A DNA stretch of 64,000 bases from Domibacillus tundrae. GTDB taxonomy: Bacteria; Bacillota; Bacilli; Bacillales; Domibacillaceae. The stretch covers positions 124,001 to 188,000 of the forward strand of contig NZ_LAJA01000001.1 in assembly GCF_000970675.1 (NCBI RefSeq), in the 5' to 3' direction. The notes under the pieces were generated by a model. That model was not told where the DNA came from and ran no database searches. It worked only from the letters and a program-made list of their open reading frames with translations. The position numbers were made by a program, and so were the translations under genes. Shown piece after piece: positions 40,757 through 48,733 of this stretch. How positions within the stretch are numbered: position 1 is the stretch's first letter; each line of letters opens with the position of its first letter.

Positions 40757-41527
40757 ATGGCTGAGTTATTAATTGTAGATACCGATTACAGATCGATCAA
40801 TGACATTCGTCAAATTGTTGAAAACAGCGATTATAGTTTTTTACGCATTTACCAGGCGAACACAGCACAAAAAGCATTTGATATCCTCAAACAATCCCAG
40901 CCGAGTGCCCTGCTGATGGATGTCTCTCTTCCCGATATGGATGGTATTGAATTTGCCAAGACAGTTCTTCAGCTTTACCCGGATATGCCTGTCATCGGGA
41001 TTAGCGGGTTGAAGATGTTTGAGATTGTTCAAAGTGCAATTAATGCAGGGGTTTCAGGGTATTTGTTGAAACCGCTTTCTAAGGGTGAGCTTTTGAACAC
41101 ATTTGATCGTGTTTTAAAGTCTGTTATTAAAAAAGAAATGAATCAGACTGTAAGTCAAGATAGATTTGAAATGGATCTTCGAAAGCCGATTCAAAGTGCG
41201 GTTCAATATATTCAGCTTCATTACAATGAAAGCTTAACGCTCAAAAACATTTCGGACAAAGTGTATTTAAGTCCTTCTTATTTCAGCAAGTCATTTAAAG
41301 AAGAAATGAAAATGACATTTGTTGAATACTTGTCCTGGATTCGCGTTCAAAAAGCAAAAAGTATGCTGCGGATGACCTCACTGCCAATTGATGTTATTGC
41401 GAATAATACCGGTTTTGCCAATTCCAGTTATTTTGCGACGACCTTCAAAAAAATAGAAGGGCGAACACCTACACAATACCGGGAATACTTTTACTTGGAA
41501 CGAACAAAAAATGCACAATCAAAGTAA
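40757..41527 (+). CDS. Response regulator with REC and AraC-type DNA-binding domains
   Basis: 256 residues. Receiver domain with phospho-acceptor Asp55 (LLMDVSLPDMDG) and Lys105 (YLLKPLS); C-terminal AraC/XylS domain (SLTLKNISDKVYLSPSYFSKSFKEE ... NNTGFANSSYFATTFKKIEGRTP). YesN-like. No histidine kinase is encoded in the neighbourhood, so its partner is elsewhere, or it acts without one. It opens the maturation-hydroxylase unit and is the likely regulator of the cluster. The start is ATG 40757; an in-frame TTG lies at 40745. Confidence 0.88.
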   Translation: MAELLIVDTDYRSINDIRQIVENSDYSFLRIYQANTAQKAFDILKQSQPSALLMDVSLPDMDGIEFAKTVLQLYPDMPVIGISGLKMFEIVQSAINAGVSGYLLKPLSKGELLNTFDRVLKSVIKKEMNQTVSQDRFEMDLRKPIQSAVQYIQLHYNESLTLKNISDKVYLSPSYFSKSFKEEMKMTFVEYLSWIRVQKAKSMLRMTSLPIDVIANNTGFANSSYFATTFKKIEGRTPTQYREYFYLERTKNAQSK

Positions 41528-41561
41528 TGCGATTAAATCTGCAGCCCAAGGAGGGGTTACC

Positions 41562-42665
41562 GTGCTGACAATCATCGATGAGATGTTGAGATGTGACCGG
41601 GAAGCAAAAAAAGGAATTTTAGCAACAATCATCAATGTTCAAGGGTCCACCTATCAAAAAGAAGGAGCAAAATGCTTTCAAGCCGAAGACGGGGGCCTGA
41701 TCGGCTTATTAAGCGGCGGTTGTGTTGAAAGCGATATCATTGAGCATGGCCGTGAAGTACTGGCAAGCGGTATTCCAAAAACGATTCATTATGATTTTCG
41801 GGATGAAGGAGATCAAATTTGGGGACTGGGTGTAGGATGCAATGGGGCACTGGACATATTTATTGAGCTATACGATCCTGCTGTCCAGCCCGAAAAATGT
41901 GACTATATGAAAAAGGTTTTTACAGCGAAGTCTCCATTTTCGATCGCTACAATAACAAAAGCAGAAAATCCAGAAACATTGGGGGGAAAATGGATTGTAA
42001 ACAATGAGCAGGAAGAAATCTTTGGCGGCTCTTTGTCACTTCCTGACAATGTAAGAAAAAGAAAACCAATGCTTACAGCTCTTAATGCCGAAACGGAAAT
42101 ATTTTTAGATTATATTGATCCTGTTCCTGAATTAATTATTTTTGGAGCTGGACCGGACGCACTGCCTCTTGTAAGGACAGTGAAAAACTTAGGCTGGACG
42201 GTCAAAGTAGCGGATCATCGCCCGGGGTTTGTTACAAAAGAAAATTTCCCGATCGCAGACGAACTCTTTCACGCACGTCTTGGGGAAAAACCGAATGTTT
42301 CATTACATGAGAATGCATTTGCGGTTATCATGAGCCATCACTTTGAGCAGGACCAAGCCATGCTGGGTTTTCTTTTGCAGTCTAACATCCGCTACATCGG
42401 CGTGCTCGGTCCTTCAAAAAGAACGAAACAGCTGTTAAAACCGCTGCTCGATCGCCATACAGTCGAATCGCTTCGTCTCGACCGTATTTACAGTCCAGTT
42501 GGAATCGATATCGGTGCTAAAAGCCCAGAAGAAATCGCGTTAAGCATGGCAGCTGAATTGATTAATATATACCGCAGTGGCAACGCCGTCCACTTAAAGG
42601 AAACAAAAGGTGAAAGTCTGATTAATGATTCGAACGAAACAAAACTGCATGTGCTGGCAACATGA
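41562..42665 (+). CDS. XdhC/CoxI family molybdenum-cofactor maturation protein
   Basis: 367 residues. N-terminal XdhC domain (GSTYQKEGAKC, LLSGGCVESDI) and C-terminal Rossmann domain (ELIIFGAGPDALPLVRTV, GVLGPSKRTKQLL). These chaperones bind Mo cofactor and help insert the sulfurated form into molybdenum hydroxylases. The start is GTG 41562, with AAGGAGG seven bases upstream; earlier in-frame codons overlap the regulator gene. The 3' end overlaps the next gene by four bases (ATGA). Confidence 0.9.
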   Translation: MLTIIDEMLRCDREAKKGILATIINVQGSTYQKEGAKCFQAEDGGLIGLLSGGCVESDIIEHGREVLASGIPKTIHYDFRDEGDQIWGLGVGCNGALDIFIELYDPAVQPEKCDYMKKVFTAKSPFSIATITKAENPETLGGKWIVNNEQEEIFGGSLSLPDNVRKRKPMLTALNAETEIFLDYIDPVPELIIFGAGPDALPLVRTVKNLGWTVKVADHRPGFVTKENFPIADELFHARLGEKPNVSLHENAFAVIMSHHFEQDQAMLGFLLQSNIRYIGVLGPSKRTKQLLKPLLDRHTVESLRLDRIYSPVGIDIGAKSPEEIALSMAAELINIYRSGNAVHLKETKGESLINDSNETKLHVLAT

Positions 42666-43267
42666 AAACGGGCGTTGCAGGCGTTATCTTAGCCGCAGGT
42701 TTGTCAAAAAGAATGGGACGTCCCAAAATGATGCTTCCATACAACAAAAAAACAATCGTCCGTCATGTAATCGATGCAGCGCTCCGATCCCGATTGGACA
42801 GCGTACTTGTTGTCATTAATCCGCAAATTGAAGGACTTCTTCAGGAAGTGTCCGTTGATGGTGTAATGAAAGTGATATCAAATGATTCCTTTCATTTAGG
42901 CATGTCCACTTCTGTTAAGAAAGGAATTCTGTCTATGCCGCACCATGCGGAAGCAGTGGTTTTTCTTCTGGGTGACCAGCCTGGAATCAGTGAGCAGGTT
43001 ATTAATCAAGTAATAGGGACATACCAAGCTCATGATAAGCCGTCTATCGTTCGTTCCGCTTTTTGGAATGATGAGAAAGGTCATCCTGTTTTATTTAAAA
43101 AAATTATGTTTAAGCACCTTTTAAAAGTGGAAGGAGACAGCGGCGGGAAAGCGGTTCTTCAAAGGTTCAGCAGCGAAATCGTTTATGCTGAATTGAATCA
43201 GGCAAACATTCCGGATATTGATACTCTTGAAGATTATGAAGTGTTGGTAAAAGAAAAAGGAGGGTGA
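42662..43267 (+). CDS. MobA-like nucleotidyltransferase (MocA/PucB type)
   Basis: 201 residues. N-terminal nucleotide-binding signature LAAGLSKRMGRPKMMLPY and the metal-binding LLGDQPG. Homologues attach CMP to molybdopterin (MocA) or serve xanthine dehydrogenase maturation (PucB in B. subtilis). The tight coupling to xdhC and the hydroxylase subunits supports a role in making molybdopterin cytosine dinucleotide for the enzyme. Confidence 0.88.
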   Translation: MKTGVAGVILAAGLSKRMGRPKMMLPYNKKTIVRHVIDAALRSRLDSVLVVINPQIEGLLQEVSVDGVMKVISNDSFHLGMSTSVKKGILSMPHHAEAVVFLLGDQPGISEQVINQVIGTYQAHDKPSIVRSAFWNDEKGHPVLFKKIMFKHLLKVEGDSGGKAVLQRFSSEIVYAELNQANIPDIDTLEDYEVLVKEKGG

Positions 43268-43270
43268 AGC

Positions 43271-45691
43271 ATGACAAACGTAATTGGAAAATCAGCAACA
43301 CGGGTAGAGGATAAACGGCTGTTAACAGGCCAGGGAAAATATATCGATGATCTGGGCACAAAAGTGAGCACTGGGCACGCGGCTATTTTACGGAGCTCGC
43401 ATCCGCATGCATATATCAAATCAATAGATAAAGAGGCAGCCTTAAAAATGCCGGGAGTAAAAGGGATTATTACAGGTGAGGACATACGCGGCCTTGTAAA
43501 ACCTTTCAGTGTGGGTGTTATGGCGCCTGTAGAGTATTATCCGCTTGCGATTGATAAAGTGCGGTATGTCGGAGAGCCCATGGCCATTATTGTGGCAAAA
43601 GACCGGTATGCAGCTGAAGATGCGCTTGAAAAAATCAAAGTTGTGTATGAGGCGCTGCCCCCTCTTGTCGGTATTGAAAGAGCGCTGGAAGAGGATGCAC
43701 CTATATTGCATGAAAATGTTGGATCGAACATTGCCAATCATCGTGAATTCAATTATGGGGATGTCGACAAAGCTTTTGAGGAAGCGGACCGTATTGTTAA
43801 ACATAAATTTAATTTTCCGAAATATACAGCAACGCCAGTTGAAACATACGGTGTGGTTGCAGAATATGACCCTGCGCATGATCAATACACTGTGCAGGCC
43901 AATTTCCACGGCCCGTTTGTTATTCATTCCATTATGGCGCAGGCACTTCAAATTCCAAGTAACAAATTGAGAATTATTGTGCCGAAAGATATCGGCGGCA
44001 GTTACGGGATCAAGGCTGGAATTTTCCCTTACATCGTTCTTTGCGGACTGGCAAGCAAACTGATTGGCTGTCCGGTGAAGTGGATTGAAGACCGGCAGGA
44101 GCATCTTTCCTCAAGTGCGAGCGGGACGGACCGAGTGACGTATATCGAAGCGGCTGTTGAAAACAGCGGCAAAGTAACAGGTCTTCGAATGAAGATGATT
44201 GATAACGTAGGTGCCTATATCCGCGCACCGGAGCCGGCTTCCCTTTACCGCAATCATGCCAATTCAACAGGAGCATATGATATTCAAAACTTACACATCG
44301 ATGCGTATGCGATTATGACCAATAAGTCACCGACAGGCTTAATTCGGGGTTATGGCGGCCAGGAGCTGTACTTCCCGTTAGAGCGCATCATGCAGGAAGT
44401 GGCAAAAGAGCTGAACATGGATCATGCAGATGTGATCCGCAAAAACTTGGTTAAAGAAGCCCAATTTCCGTATAAAACGGCTTCAGGCGGTACGTATGAC
44501 AGCGGAAATTACGAGGAATCATTTGAATTAGCTCTTGCAACAGGGAAATATGAAGAGTTCAGAAAAAAACAGGAAGAAGCGCGTAAAAACGGCAAAATAC
44601 TGGGTGTCGGTCTCGCATGTATCGTTGAGCCGTCCGGTTCGAACATGGGATACATTACCGTCGCGTTAACGCCGGAAGAAAGAGCCGGTTCACTGCCAAA
44701 ATCAGGCGCATCAGAAGCGGCGACGGTCTCAATGGATCCGCTTGGCAGTGTGAATGTCCGAATTAGCACGACGCCATCAGGGCAGGGGCATGAAACCGTT
44801 GCAGCACAAATTGTTTCCGAAGTGTTAGGTCTTCCGCGCGAACAAATTAATGTTGTCGCTGAATTGGATACATCAACAAGTGCCTGGTCGATTGCATCCG
44901 GCAGCTATTCGAGCCGGTTTGCGTCATTGGGGTCGAGTGCGATTTATTATGCGGCGCATAAAGTCCGTGCAAAATTATTTAAGATTGCAGCGGACCAGCT
45001 TAACGTAAAGGAAGCGGACCTTGAACTGGAAAAAGGATCGATTTTTGTTAAAAATAATCCGGACAAAAAGTTTTCTGTAAAACGTGCAGCTGGTCTTGCA
45101 CACTGGCATCCAACTTCATTGCCTGATGGAATGGAGCCGGGAATCTATGAAACATATTATTACACAGCTGATGTGGCCCAAGCGCCGAATGAGCAGGATA
45201 TGATTAATTCATCTGTGACATACGGCTTTGTTGCTGACATGGTGACGGTTGAAATTGATCCGGATACAGCGGAAGTGAAGATCATTGATTACTTTACTGT
45301 TCACGATGCCGGCAAGCTTTTGAACCCACTTATTGTCGACGGGCAAATTATGGGTGGCCTTGCACATGGATTGGGCGGTGCTTTATATGAAGAACTCGCT
45401 TATGACAAAAACGGCCAGTTTTTAACCGGTTCATTTATGGATTATTTATGCCCGACAGCTCCGGAAATTCCAAACGTGACGATTAAACATACAGAATCAC
45501 CATCTCCTCTTACGCCACTTGGGGCAAAAGGTCTTGGAGAAGGAAATACAATGAGTGCGCCGGTTGCTGTTGCCAACGCAGTCAGCGACGCACTTGCTCA
45601 TCTCGATATTATGATTGATGATCTGCCGTTAAGTCCAACACGCATTTGGAAACTAATGGGCGAAGCAAAAGAAAAAGTAACAACACCTTAA
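43271..45691 (+). CDS. Molybdenum hydroxylase large (Mo-cofactor) subunit, system 1
   Basis: 806 residues, xanthine dehydrogenase/CoxL family. N-terminal KSATRVEDKRLLTGQGKYIDD; cofactor-binding DIGGSYGIKAG; TGLIRGYGGQE at the position of the AYRGAGR motif of form II CoxL; active-site Glu in GAKGLGEGNTM. The CO-dehydrogenase motif AYxCSFR is absent, so it should hydroxylate an organic substrate instead of CO. Three bases after the MobA-like gene; forms an L-M-S set with the next two genes. Confidence 0.92.
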   Translation: MTNVIGKSATRVEDKRLLTGQGKYIDDLGTKVSTGHAAILRSSHPHAYIKSIDKEAALKMPGVKGIITGEDIRGLVKPFSVGVMAPVEYYPLAIDKVRYVGEPMAIIVAKDRYAAEDALEKIKVVYEALPPLVGIERALEEDAPILHENVGSNIANHREFNYGDVDKAFEEADRIVKHKFNFPKYTATPVETYGVVAEYDPAHDQYTVQANFHGPFVIHSIMAQALQIPSNKLRIIVPKDIGGSYGIKAGIFPYIVLCGLASKLIGCPVKWIEDRQEHLSSSASGTDRVTYIEAAVENSGKVTGLRMKMIDNVGAYIRAPEPASLYRNHANSTGAYDIQNLHIDAYAIMTNKSPTGLIRGYGGQELYFPLERIMQEVAKELNMDHADVIRKNLVKEAQFPYKTASGGTYDSGNYEESFELALATGKYEEFRKKQEEARKNGKILGVGLACIVEPSGSNMGYITVALTPEERAGSLPKSGASEAATVSMDPLGSVNVRISTTPSGQGHETVAAQIVSEVLGLPREQINVVAELDTSTSAWSIASGSYSSRFASLGSSAIYYAAHKVRAKLFKIAADQLNVKEADLELEKGSIFVKNNPDKKFSVKRAAGLAHWHPTSLPDGMEPGIYETYYYTADVAQAPNEQDMINSSVTYGFVADMVTVEIDPDTAEVKIIDYFTVHDAGKLLNPLIVDGQIMGGLAHGLGGALYEELAYDKNGQFLTGSFMDYLCPTAPEIPNVTIKHTESPSPLTPLGAKGLGEGNTMSAPVAVANAVSDALAHLDIMIDDLPLSPTRIWKLMGEAKEKVTTP

Positions 45692-45716
45692 ACAAGCAAC
45701 GGAAGGGATGTAAAAC

Positions 45717-46586
45717 ATGAAGCCGCCAAAGTTCGAATATTATAAACCTGCAACCCTTGAAGAAGCATTAAATCTTTTGGAAGAAGCCGGCGATGATGGG
45801 AAAATCATCGCGGGCGGCCAAAGTTTAGTGCCGATTATGAATATGCGTCTTGCATCGCCAAAATGCTTAATTGACATTAATGGGTTAGAAGAGCTCAGCT
45901 ACATTAAAAATGAAGACAATACATTAAAAATTGGCACATTAACACGTCAAAGCGATGTGGAACAATCAGAAATGGTTGCCAATGTTTGCGGCTTGCTGGC
46001 AGAAGCGATCACACAAATTGGCCATGTACAGACGCGGAATAGAGGAACAATCGGCGGAAGCATAGTACACGCCGATCCAAGTGCAGAACTTCCACTTGCC
46101 TTACTGACGCTAAATGGCTCAGTACAAATAACGTCAAAAGATGAAGTCCGTACCGTGGCAGCAGAAGACTTTTTCATTACGTACTTAACAACAGACATTA
46201 TGCCGACTGAAGTGTTAACAGAGGTAACGATTCCTTTAATGGAAGAAAAAAGCGGTTATTCGTTTCAAGAGGTTGCAAGAAGACATGGAGACTTTGCATT
46301 GGTAGCGGCAGCATGCCATATGACAGTGGATGACGAGGGCATTATTACTGCGGTCAGATTGGCTCTTGGCGGCGTTGAAGCCATCCCATTGTTAATTGGG
46401 GACGCAGAGGACATTCTCACAGGCGAGCAGCTGTCGGATTTGTTGATGGAGCAAGTAACTGAAAGTGTTGAAATGGAATCCGATCCGGAGTCCGATCTTC
46501 ACGCTTCAAGTGAATATCGCATGCATCTTGCTAAAGTATTAACAAAACGTGTTTTAACACAAGCCTATGAAAGAGCAAGGGGGTAA
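45717..46586 (+). CDS. Molybdenum hydroxylase FAD-binding subunit, system 1
   Basis: 289 residues. FAD-binding motifs AGGQSLVPIMNMRL and TIGGSIVHADPSAELP (CoxM type). No Cys-rich insertion for an extra [4Fe-4S] cluster is seen, which argues against 4-hydroxybenzoyl-CoA reductase. Middle subunit of the enzyme, passing electrons from the Fe-S clusters to an acceptor. Confidence 0.93.
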   Translation: MKPPKFEYYKPATLEEALNLLEEAGDDGKIIAGGQSLVPIMNMRLASPKCLIDINGLEELSYIKNEDNTLKIGTLTRQSDVEQSEMVANVCGLLAEAITQIGHVQTRNRGTIGGSIVHADPSAELPLALLTLNGSVQITSKDEVRTVAAEDFFITYLTTDIMPTEVLTEVTIPLMEEKSGYSFQEVARRHGDFALVAAACHMTVDDEGIITAVRLALGGVEAIPLLIGDAEDILTGEQLSDLLMEQVTESVEMESDPESDLHASSEYRMHLAKVLTKRVLTQAYERARG

Positions 46587-46591
46587 AGAAG

Positions 46592-47077
46592 ATGGGCAAA
46601 CATGAAATCGAAGTAACGATAAATGGGAAAGTATATCAGGAAGAAGTAGAGCCCCGTATGCTGTTAAGTGATTTTGTACGAGATGTATGTGGACTGACGG
46701 GTACGCACGTTGGCTGTGAGCATGGTGTGTGCGGTGCTTGTACAATCAATGTGAATGGTTCAGCAGTGAGAAGCTGTCTTATGTTTGCAATTCAGGCTGA
46801 TGGCCAGCAAGTTCAAACGGTCGAAGGCTTGACCAGCAATCATGAATTAACAGATTTACAGAAAAACTTCATTGAGTGCCACGGGCTGCAATGCGGATTT
46901 TGTACAGCGGGCATTTTAATGTCAACGGAGGACTATCTTGAGAAAAATCCGAACCCGTCCTCAAAAGAAATAAAAGAAATGCTTTCCGGTCATTTATGCC
47001 GGTGCACTGGTTATGACGGTATCGTAAAAGCAATTGAAAAAACAATTGAAGAAAGAAATCAATCAGTTCTATCTTAA
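46592..47077 (+). CDS. Molybdenum hydroxylase [2Fe-2S] subunit, system 1
   Basis: 161 residues. Plant-type cluster ligands Cys42, 47, 50 and 62 (GCEHGVCGACT) and the second cluster in the helical domain with Cys101, 104, 136 and 138 (QCGFCTAG, LCRCTGY). CoxS type. Follows the FAD subunit by five bases and is followed 18 bases later by hydratase copy 2. Confidence 0.95.
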   Translation: MGKHEIEVTINGKVYQEEVEPRMLLSDFVRDVCGLTGTHVGCEHGVCGACTINVNGSAVRSCLMFAIQADGQQVQTVEGLTSNHELTDLQKNFIECHGLQCGFCTAGILMSTEDYLEKNPNPSSKEIKEMLSGHLCRCTGYDGIVKAIEKTIEERNQSVLS

Positions 47078-47095
47078 TACGAAGGAGACCATACA

Positions 47096-47887
47096 ATGAC
47101 CATTACGGAACAATCTTACGACCATATTCGAATTGAGAAAAACGCAGAAAAGAAAACAGCAGAAATTATCTTTGACCGCCCGGAGAAAATGAACTACATC
47201 AGCATGGCAGGAAGAGACCAGCTCGGCGGCATTTTTGATCTGCTAAATGCAGATGATGATGTTCGTGTTATCATCCTAAAAGGAGCAGGTGACGTTTGTT
47301 TCTGTGCTGGAGGAAGCATTCCGGAATTCATGACGACACATCAGGAAAAATTATCTCATTTAGCGGATAATGTAGCGGCACCTGAGCGTTCGCCGAAGCC
47401 GGTTATCGCGCAGCTGCAGGGGTATACATTTGGCGTTGGCTTGGAGCTCGCGATGGCGTGTGATTTCCGAATCGCGGCGGAAGACACGCTGATGGCGCTG
47501 CCGGAAATGAACCTGGGGATGATTCCGGGAAGCGGCGGCACACAGCGTATCGCGAAGACTGTAGGGTTAACACGTGCGAAAGATATGATTATGCGCGCGC
47601 GCAAAATTCCGGCGGATGAAGCCTACCAGTGGGGCCTTATAACAAAAGTGGTGCCGAAAGCGGATCTTCAGGCAACAGTAGATTCCTTGGCGGAAGAACT
47701 CGTTCAATTCTCTCCTGTTGCACAGCGTGTAGCGAAAGAAGTCTTGAATGCATCGGAAGAAAGCCCGCTCAGCGCCGGCCTGAAAATTGAAGGAAAAGCA
47801 TACGGCCTTCTCCGCACAACAGAAGATTTCAAAGAAGGCGTCGATGCATTTGTTGAAAAAAGAAAGCCTGTATTTAAAGGGAAATAA
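47096..47887 (+). CDS. Enoyl-CoA hydratase/isomerase family protein, copy 2
   Basis: 263 residues, same protein as 36935-37726 except for six residues (Thr2, Ile3, Ser7, one Ser to Pro, one Ala to Ser, and the last Arg to Lys). Both catalytic Glu are kept. The DNA is a mosaic: long stretches are practically identical to copy 1, but about 80 bases around 47640-47720 and the last 55 bases differ at many silent sites, which points to gene conversion. It ends the regulator-to-hydroxylase unit. Confidence 0.9.
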   Translation: MTITEQSYDHIRIEKNAEKKTAEIIFDRPEKMNYISMAGRDQLGGIFDLLNADDDVRVIILKGAGDVCFCAGGSIPEFMTTHQEKLSHLADNVAAPERSPKPVIAQLQGYTFGVGLELAMACDFRIAAEDTLMALPEMNLGMIPGSGGTQRIAKTVGLTRAKDMIMRARKIPADEAYQWGLITKVVPKADLQATVDSLAEELVQFSPVAQRVAKEVLNASEESPLSAGLKIEGKAYGLLRTTEDFKEGVDAFVEKRKPVFKGK

Positions 47888-47910
47888 GGAATAAAAGAGT
47901 GAAAAAGATT

Positions 47911-48043
47911 GCAGGCTGTTGACAAACGCTCGCTTTCGGCGTTGCTTGCCAGCTGTGAATGCTCATGACCCTAAAAAGGTCACTCCGCTTCCCATCCGGC
48001 TGCGCGTCTTGAAAGATAACCGTTTTCAATCAGCCTGCTTTTT
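47911..48043 (+). other. Multi-hairpin element closed by an 8-bp stem with T-run
   Basis: GCAGGCTG (47911-47918) pairs with CAGCCTGC (48031-48038), flanked by an A-run and a T-run. Inside are TGACC/GGTCA (47966-47982) and TTGAAA/TTTCAA (48010-48029). It can act as the terminator of the unit, but it is much larger than usual. Not a family I recognise. Confidence 0.5.
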
Positions 48044-48109
48044 AACTTTGTCCACACTCTCATAGATTTTTTCGTTTTTGGACAAAACAATTAGGAATCT
48101 ATTTTTCCG

Positions 48110-48146
48110 GGCTTGTAGAGAAACGAACCATCTCTACAAGCTTATT
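48110..48146 (+). terminator. Hairpin before the thioesterase gene
   Basis: GCTTGTAGAG pairs with CTCTACAAGC, T-rich tail. Confidence 0.65.
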
Positions 48147-48181
48147 TTATGAGCAATTCAATATAAAGGGAGGTAGTAAAA

Positions 48182-48583
48182 GTGGATATTCATTCAAGAG
48201 TAAAAACGATGGCGGAAGGTAATGTGTGGAAGTTATTTGGTGTTAATGTGTTAAAAGGCACTGACGGAGAATGTGAATTGGAAATAGAGATGAAAGAAGA
48301 ATTTAAACAATCCTACGGTTCGATGCATGGGGGGGTTATCGCAACTGCGCTTGATATGTCAATGGCCGCAGCGATCTCGACAACGTTAGAGGACAACAAA
48401 TACTGTAATACCATCGATTTGTATACGAGCTACCTTCGACCGATGGCTGGAAGCCGGCTTATTGCAAAAGCAGCTATTGTGAAAAATGGAAAGCGTGTAG
48501 CTGTTTTGAATGCGGATGCATTCAACGAAGAGGGTAAACATATTGCCACAGCCAGAGGCACATTTATGATATTGGATAAATAG
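48182..48583 (+). CDS. PaaI-type hotdog thioesterase
   Basis: 133 residues, hotdog fold. The signature YGSMHGGVIATALDMSMAAA places the expected HGG and the helix with its acidic residue. Such enzymes hydrolyse aryl- or acyl-CoA thioesters, often to free CoA from dead-end intermediates. GTG start after GGAGGTAG. Its position between the hydratase and the dehydrogenases fits a CoA-dependent catabolic route. Confidence 0.85.
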   Translation: MDIHSRVKTMAEGNVWKLFGVNVLKGTDGECELEIEMKEEFKQSYGSMHGGVIATALDMSMAAAISTTLEDNKYCNTIDLYTSYLRPMAGSRLIAKAAIVKNGKRVAVLNADAFNEEGKHIATARGTFMILDK

Positions 48584-48670
48584 TTTTTAAAACCTGCCTA
48601 GATAGTAATTGAAAATTTTAAAAAAACAAAAATTTAAAATAATAAAAATACAATAATGAAATTAAACAAC

Positions 48671-48682
48671 TCGAATTCGAGA
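48671..48682. promoter_or_regulatory. 12-bp palindrome CTCGAATTCGAG
   Basis: Perfect palindrome 12 bases before a cre site, in the control region of the dehydrogenase pair. Possible operator; no protein assigned. Confidence 0.35.
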
Positions 48683-48693
48683 TATATTGTTAA

Positions 48694-48707
48694 TGAAAAC
48701 GCTTACT
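48694..48707. promoter_or_regulatory. cre-like site before the dehydrogenase pair
   Basis: TGAAAACGCTTACT agrees with the degenerate cre consensus (TGWNANCGNTNWCW), 27 bases before the start codon. Confidence 0.7.
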
Positions 48708-48733
48708 AATTTTAGGGGCAGGGAGTGAAGCAT

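Noticed and set aside
43271-47077. Carbon monoxide dehydrogenase
   Set aside because: The large subunit lacks the AYxCSFR motif of true CO dehydrogenase, and the neighbours are CoA-linked catabolic genes.
43271-47077. 4-hydroxybenzoyl-CoA reductase
   Set aside because: The FAD subunit has no Cys-rich insertion for the extra [4Fe-4S] cluster.
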